This document shows positions 61,509 to 64,000 of a stretch of DNA of 64,000 nt, in pieces; the first letter of the stretch is position 1; every line of letters begins with the position of its first letter. The DNA is from Nocardioides sp. Root190 (lineage in GTDB: Bacteria > Actinomycetota > Actinomycetes > Propionibacteriales > Nocardioidaceae), in the NCBI RefSeq assembly GCF_001428565.1, contig NZ_LMIA01000011.1, forward strand, positions 124,142 through 188,141, in the 5' to 3' direction. Below the pieces are notes generated by a model. The model ran no database searches. It was not told where the DNA came from and saw only the letters and a program-made list of their open reading frames with translations. A program made the translations under genes and the position numbers.

Positions 61509-62969
61509 TCAGACCGCGTTGGAGCGGTCGCGGGTGATGGTCTGCCAGTTGGTGTACTCGTACAGGCCGTGGAGGGAGTTCTCGCACCCGATGCCGGACT
61601 GCTTGTGTCCGCCGAAGGCCTGGTGCGGCGAGTACTGGTGGACCTCGTTGATCCAGACCGTGCCGGCCTCGATCTGCCGAGCGATGCGCTCAGTCGCTTT
61701 GTCGTCGCGGCCCCAGACACTCGCACCGAGGCCCCAGATGGTGTCGTTCGCGCGAGCGATGACATCGTTCTCGTCACGCCACTTCAGCAGCGGAAGGATC
61801 GGACCGAACGGCTCCTCGGTGACCAGCTTCGAGTCCTCCGGCGGGTTGTCCACCAAGGTCACCGGCACGAACCAGCCCTCCTGGCTCTCGTCGATCTCGC
61901 CGCCGAGCGCGAAGGTGTGGCCCTTGGCGTGGCAGTCGGTGAAGAACTCCTTCACCTTCTCGAACTGCGGAGCGTTCTGGATGGGGCCGAGGTCGGTGTC
62001 GGCCTCGGCGCCGTTGCCCACCTTGACGGTCCGCGCGAAGGCGACGAGCTCGTCCCGAACCGCGTCATAGACGTCCTCGTGGATGTAGAGCCGCTTCGAC
62101 GCGTTGCAGAACTGCGCGTTGTTCTGGAACGCCGCCCAGAAGAGCTTCGGAGCGACCTCGGCAGGGTCAACGTCCGAGAGGACGATGGCAGGGTCGTTGC
62201 CACCGAGCTCGAGGGTGACGCGCTTGATGGTCGCTGCAGCGGACGCCATGACATGGCGACCGGTCTCGGTGCTGCCTGTGAAGGCGATCTTTGCAATGTC
62301 GGGGTGGGCGGAGATCGCCTTGCCGAGCTCGTCGCCTCCGGTCACCACGTTGAAGACCCCCGGCGGGAGGAGGTCCTGCACGATCTCAGCGAGCTTCAGG
62401 CTCGTGAGCGGGGTGAAGGGGCTCGGCTTCACGACGATCGTGTTGCCGGCAACGAGTGCGGGTGCGATCTTCCAAATTGCGAGCAGGATGGGGAAGTTCC
62501 AGGGCGTGATGGCGCCGACAACCCCCAACGGGGTGTAGCGGGTGACCACGCGACGCTCGCCGTCGTCGACCAGTGTCTCCATCTCGAGGCGCTGGGTGGC
62601 GATCTCCCTGCACCAGATCGCAGATCCGTAGACCTCCCACTCCGCGCCCGCGCGTGGCTTGCCCTGCTCGCCGGTCAGGAGAGCCATGAGCTCCTCGGCG
62701 TGCTCGTCGATGCGGTCTCCGATGGCTGCCACGGCTGCCTGTCGTTCAGCGATGGGCGTGGCCGACCAGCCGACGAATGCTCGGGCAGCAGCCGCAACCG
62801 CGTCGTCGAGTTGGGCCAGGGTGGCGTCCGGCGCTTGGGCGATGACCTCGCCCGTGGCAGGGTTGTAGACGGGGAATGTGGTGTCCGCAGCGACCTGTCG
62901 GCCGTCGATCGTCATCGTCCATGAATCGTCGAAGTTGGCTGCGGTTCGGGTGACCTCGGTCAGGGTCAT
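61509..62969 (-). CDS. NAD(P)-dependent aldehyde dehydrogenase
   Basis: 486 residues from ATG 62969 with GGAGGACAC upstream. Catalytic residues are visible: Asn in TPWNFPILLAIWK, Glu in LELGGNDPA, nucleophile Cys in QFCNASKRLYIHED, with GSTETGRHVM for cofactor binding. The family converts aldehydes to acids; neighbours (alcohol dehydrogenase downstream, AcoR-like regulator upstream) point to an alcohol-to-acid pathway. Substrate not determinable from sequence. Confidence 0.92.
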   Translation of the reverse strand: MTLTEVTRTAANFDDSWTMTIDGRQVAADTTFPVYNPATGEVIAQAPDATLAQLDDAVAAAARAFVGWSATPIAERQAAVAAIGDRIDEHAEELMALLTGEQGKPRAGAEWEVYGSAIWCREIATQRLEMETLVDDGERRVVTRYTPLGVVGAITPWNFPILLAIWKIAPALVAGNTIVVKPSPFTPLTSLKLAEIVQDLLPPGVFNVVTGGDELGKAISAHPDIAKIAFTGSTETGRHVMASAAATIKRVTLELGGNDPAIVLSDVDPAEVAPKLFWAAFQNNAQFCNASKRLYIHEDVYDAVRDELVAFARTVKVGNGAEADTDLGPIQNAPQFEKVKEFFTDCHAKGHTFALGGEIDESQEGWFVPVTLVDNPPEDSKLVTEEPFGPILPLLKWRDENDVIARANDTIWGLGASVWGRDDKATERIARQIEAGTVWINEVHQYSPHQAFGGHKQSGIGCENSLHGLYEYTNWQTITRDRSNAV

Positions 62970-63080
62970 GTGTCCTCCAGTGATGTCCGTGCCGGCACCG
63001 GTGCCGACTCCTCCACCGTAGGAATCGGCGCCGCCCCTCAACTGTGTCGATGTGACACACACCACGGGCGATGGCGAGGC

Positions 63081-64000
63081 TCAGTACCGAAGTCCGAGGG
63101 TGCGCATCCTCCGGTAGAGCGTGCTGCGTCCCATTCCGAGCTCCTCGGCGACGTGGGACTTGTTTCCCTTGTGCCGCTCCATGCTCTCCGAGATCAGCTG
63201 GACCTCGGCTGCTTCCAGTGGACTCAGCCTGCGTGAGTTCCCGCTCTCGCGCGCTGGCGGCGCGACGGCAGAACCGCCACGCGGGATGGGCAGAGCGCCC
63301 ATGACGAAGATCTCCACGACGAATGATCCGGGGGCGCCGTCGACGGGTATCAGCCGCGCCTCGGCGGGGGCTTCGTCGATGTCAGTGGACACTGTGGTCG
63401 TCCATTCTCGGTTCTTGTCTTCGGGTCCGAGCCGGCACAGCTCGCGAAGCTCAGCGGCGGCCGACTCGCCGACCCACGCGCTGGCCCGACCGTTGGCTAG
63501 GACGATGTCGTGCCCGATGCCGAGGACGACGTGCCGGCTTCGTGCTGCTCGTGCCTGGTACGCCGCCAGCAGGCGGACGTGGCTGGTCGGGCTGGAGAGC
63601 AGGAGCTGGCCCTCGATGGCACGAGTGGCTGTCACCACCAGGGCTCTGAGCACGCCTTGCGAGTCCTGTGCGATGCCGGTGATGTCGAGAACGCCCTCGA
63701 GGGTCCCGGTGATGGGATGCCGGATCGGATGTCCGTAACACCGGAACCGTTGCAGGCGGTCGAGGTAGTGCTCCTCACCGACGACGAACTCGCCCCGTCC
63801 CGTTTCGAACACGGTTGCGATCGCGTTGGTGCCGCTGTACTGCTCGCTGTACACAGCACCCGGCACTGCTGCAACGCTGTCGAGAGCGCGCCCGACGGCG
63901 AGTGCGCTGAATCGGCGCAGGACGATTTGTTGCTGGCGGTCGGCGAGGAGCAGCCCGACCTCGGCGTCGGCCAACTGCTCGGCGAGGTCATCGATGACGG
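63081..64000 (-). CDS. AcoR-like GAF and Fis-type HTH regulator (5' end outside window)
   Basis: The visible 306 codons are open to the window edge, so the start lies beyond 64000. A GAF-like sensory region (SEQYSGTNAIATVFETGRGE, GHPIRHPITGTLEGVLDITG) is followed by a linker, and the C-terminus is a Fis-type HTH (NKSHVAEELGMGRSTLYRRM). The central sigma-54 AAA+ domain of AcoR proteins is absent: the sensory part runs straight to the HTH. Actinobacteria commonly have this shortened form. It probably controls the aldehyde/alcohol dehydrogenase operon starting 112 bp away. Confidence 0.85.
   Translation of the reverse strand, partial: VIDDLAEQLADAEVGLLLADRQQQIVLRRFSALAVGRALDSVAAVPGAVYSEQYSGTNAIATVFETGRGEFVVGEEHYLDRLQRFRCYGHPIRHPITGTLEGVLDITGIAQDSQGVLRALVVTATRAIEGQLLLSSPTSHVRLLAAYQARAARSRHVVLGIGHDIVLANGRASAWVGESAAAELRELCRLGPEDKNREWTTTVSTDIDEAPAEARLIPVDGAPGSFVVEIFVMGALPIPRGGSAVAPPARESGNSRRLSPLEAAEVQLISESMERHKGNKSHVAEELGMGRSTLYRRMRTLGLRY

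Overview
The window is GC-rich actinobacterial DNA. The families present (VTC/DUF4956 pair, actinobacterial TraA-type MobF relaxase, SCO6880-family conjugation protein, BTAD and RES/Xre proteins) suggest Nocardioidaceae, perhaps Nocardioides. That assignment is inference; no rRNA is present to fix it.

Layout. Positions 1-1243 are ordinary chromosome: a polyphosphate-polymerase-type VTC domain protein (cut by the window edge) and its DUF4956 membrane partner. An initiator tRNA-Met (1244-1317) follows, and from its 3' end begins a large integrative and conjugative element (ICE). The left part of the ICE (1.8-6.6 kb) holds uncharacterised helical proteins and an M48-like membrane protein that lacks its catalytic residues. 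Positions 7.0-18.3 kb hold a complete-looking Tad/Flp (type IVb) pilus locus: lipoprotein, secreted protein, CpaB-like SAF protein, TadZ, TadA, TadB, TadC, Flp prepilin, TadE/F/G-like pseudopilins and a LysM-BTAD protein. A RES/Xre toxin-antitoxin pair and two DNA-binding regulators follow (18.4-21.7 kb). The second regulator sits behind an unusual leader with repeated G6AC boxes and a hairpin over its ribosome binding site. Positions 21.7-35.9 kb form a tightly overlapping conjugation (T4SS) operon with an ATPase-like protein, membrane subunits, a VirB6/TrbL-like protein, SCO6880, a VirB4-like ATPase, a five-domain secreted protein with two nuclease and three cell-wall hydrolase domains, and a VirD4-type coupling protein.

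Positions 35.9-46.5 kb are a defence island: a NERD nuclease; an HNH-type protein coupled to a small membrane protein; an AbiV-family abortive infection protein divergent from it; a membrane protein; and a five-gene operon of CD-NTase, E2-like, E1-like, JAB peptidase and a DUF6602 PD-(D/E)XK-type protein, every junction a 4-bp overlap. The last is best read as a split-E1/E2 relative of type II CBASS. Mobilisation follows: a 2035-aa TraA relaxase-helicase-Toprim protein on the minus strand (46.7-52.8 kb), a likely oriT/promoter region, and a small protein plus DUF4192 protein ending at a terminator (54.58 kb).

Positions 54.7-64 kb carry catabolic genes: an orphan peptide-type substrate-binding lipoprotein, an IclR regulator, an enoyl-CoA hydratase, an IS256-family insertion sequence, an aryl-alcohol-type dehydrogenase, an aldehyde dehydrogenase and an AcoR-like regulator running off the window. 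No integrase and no copy of the tRNA 3' end was seen to the right, so these may be chromosome beyond the ICE or cargo within a longer element.
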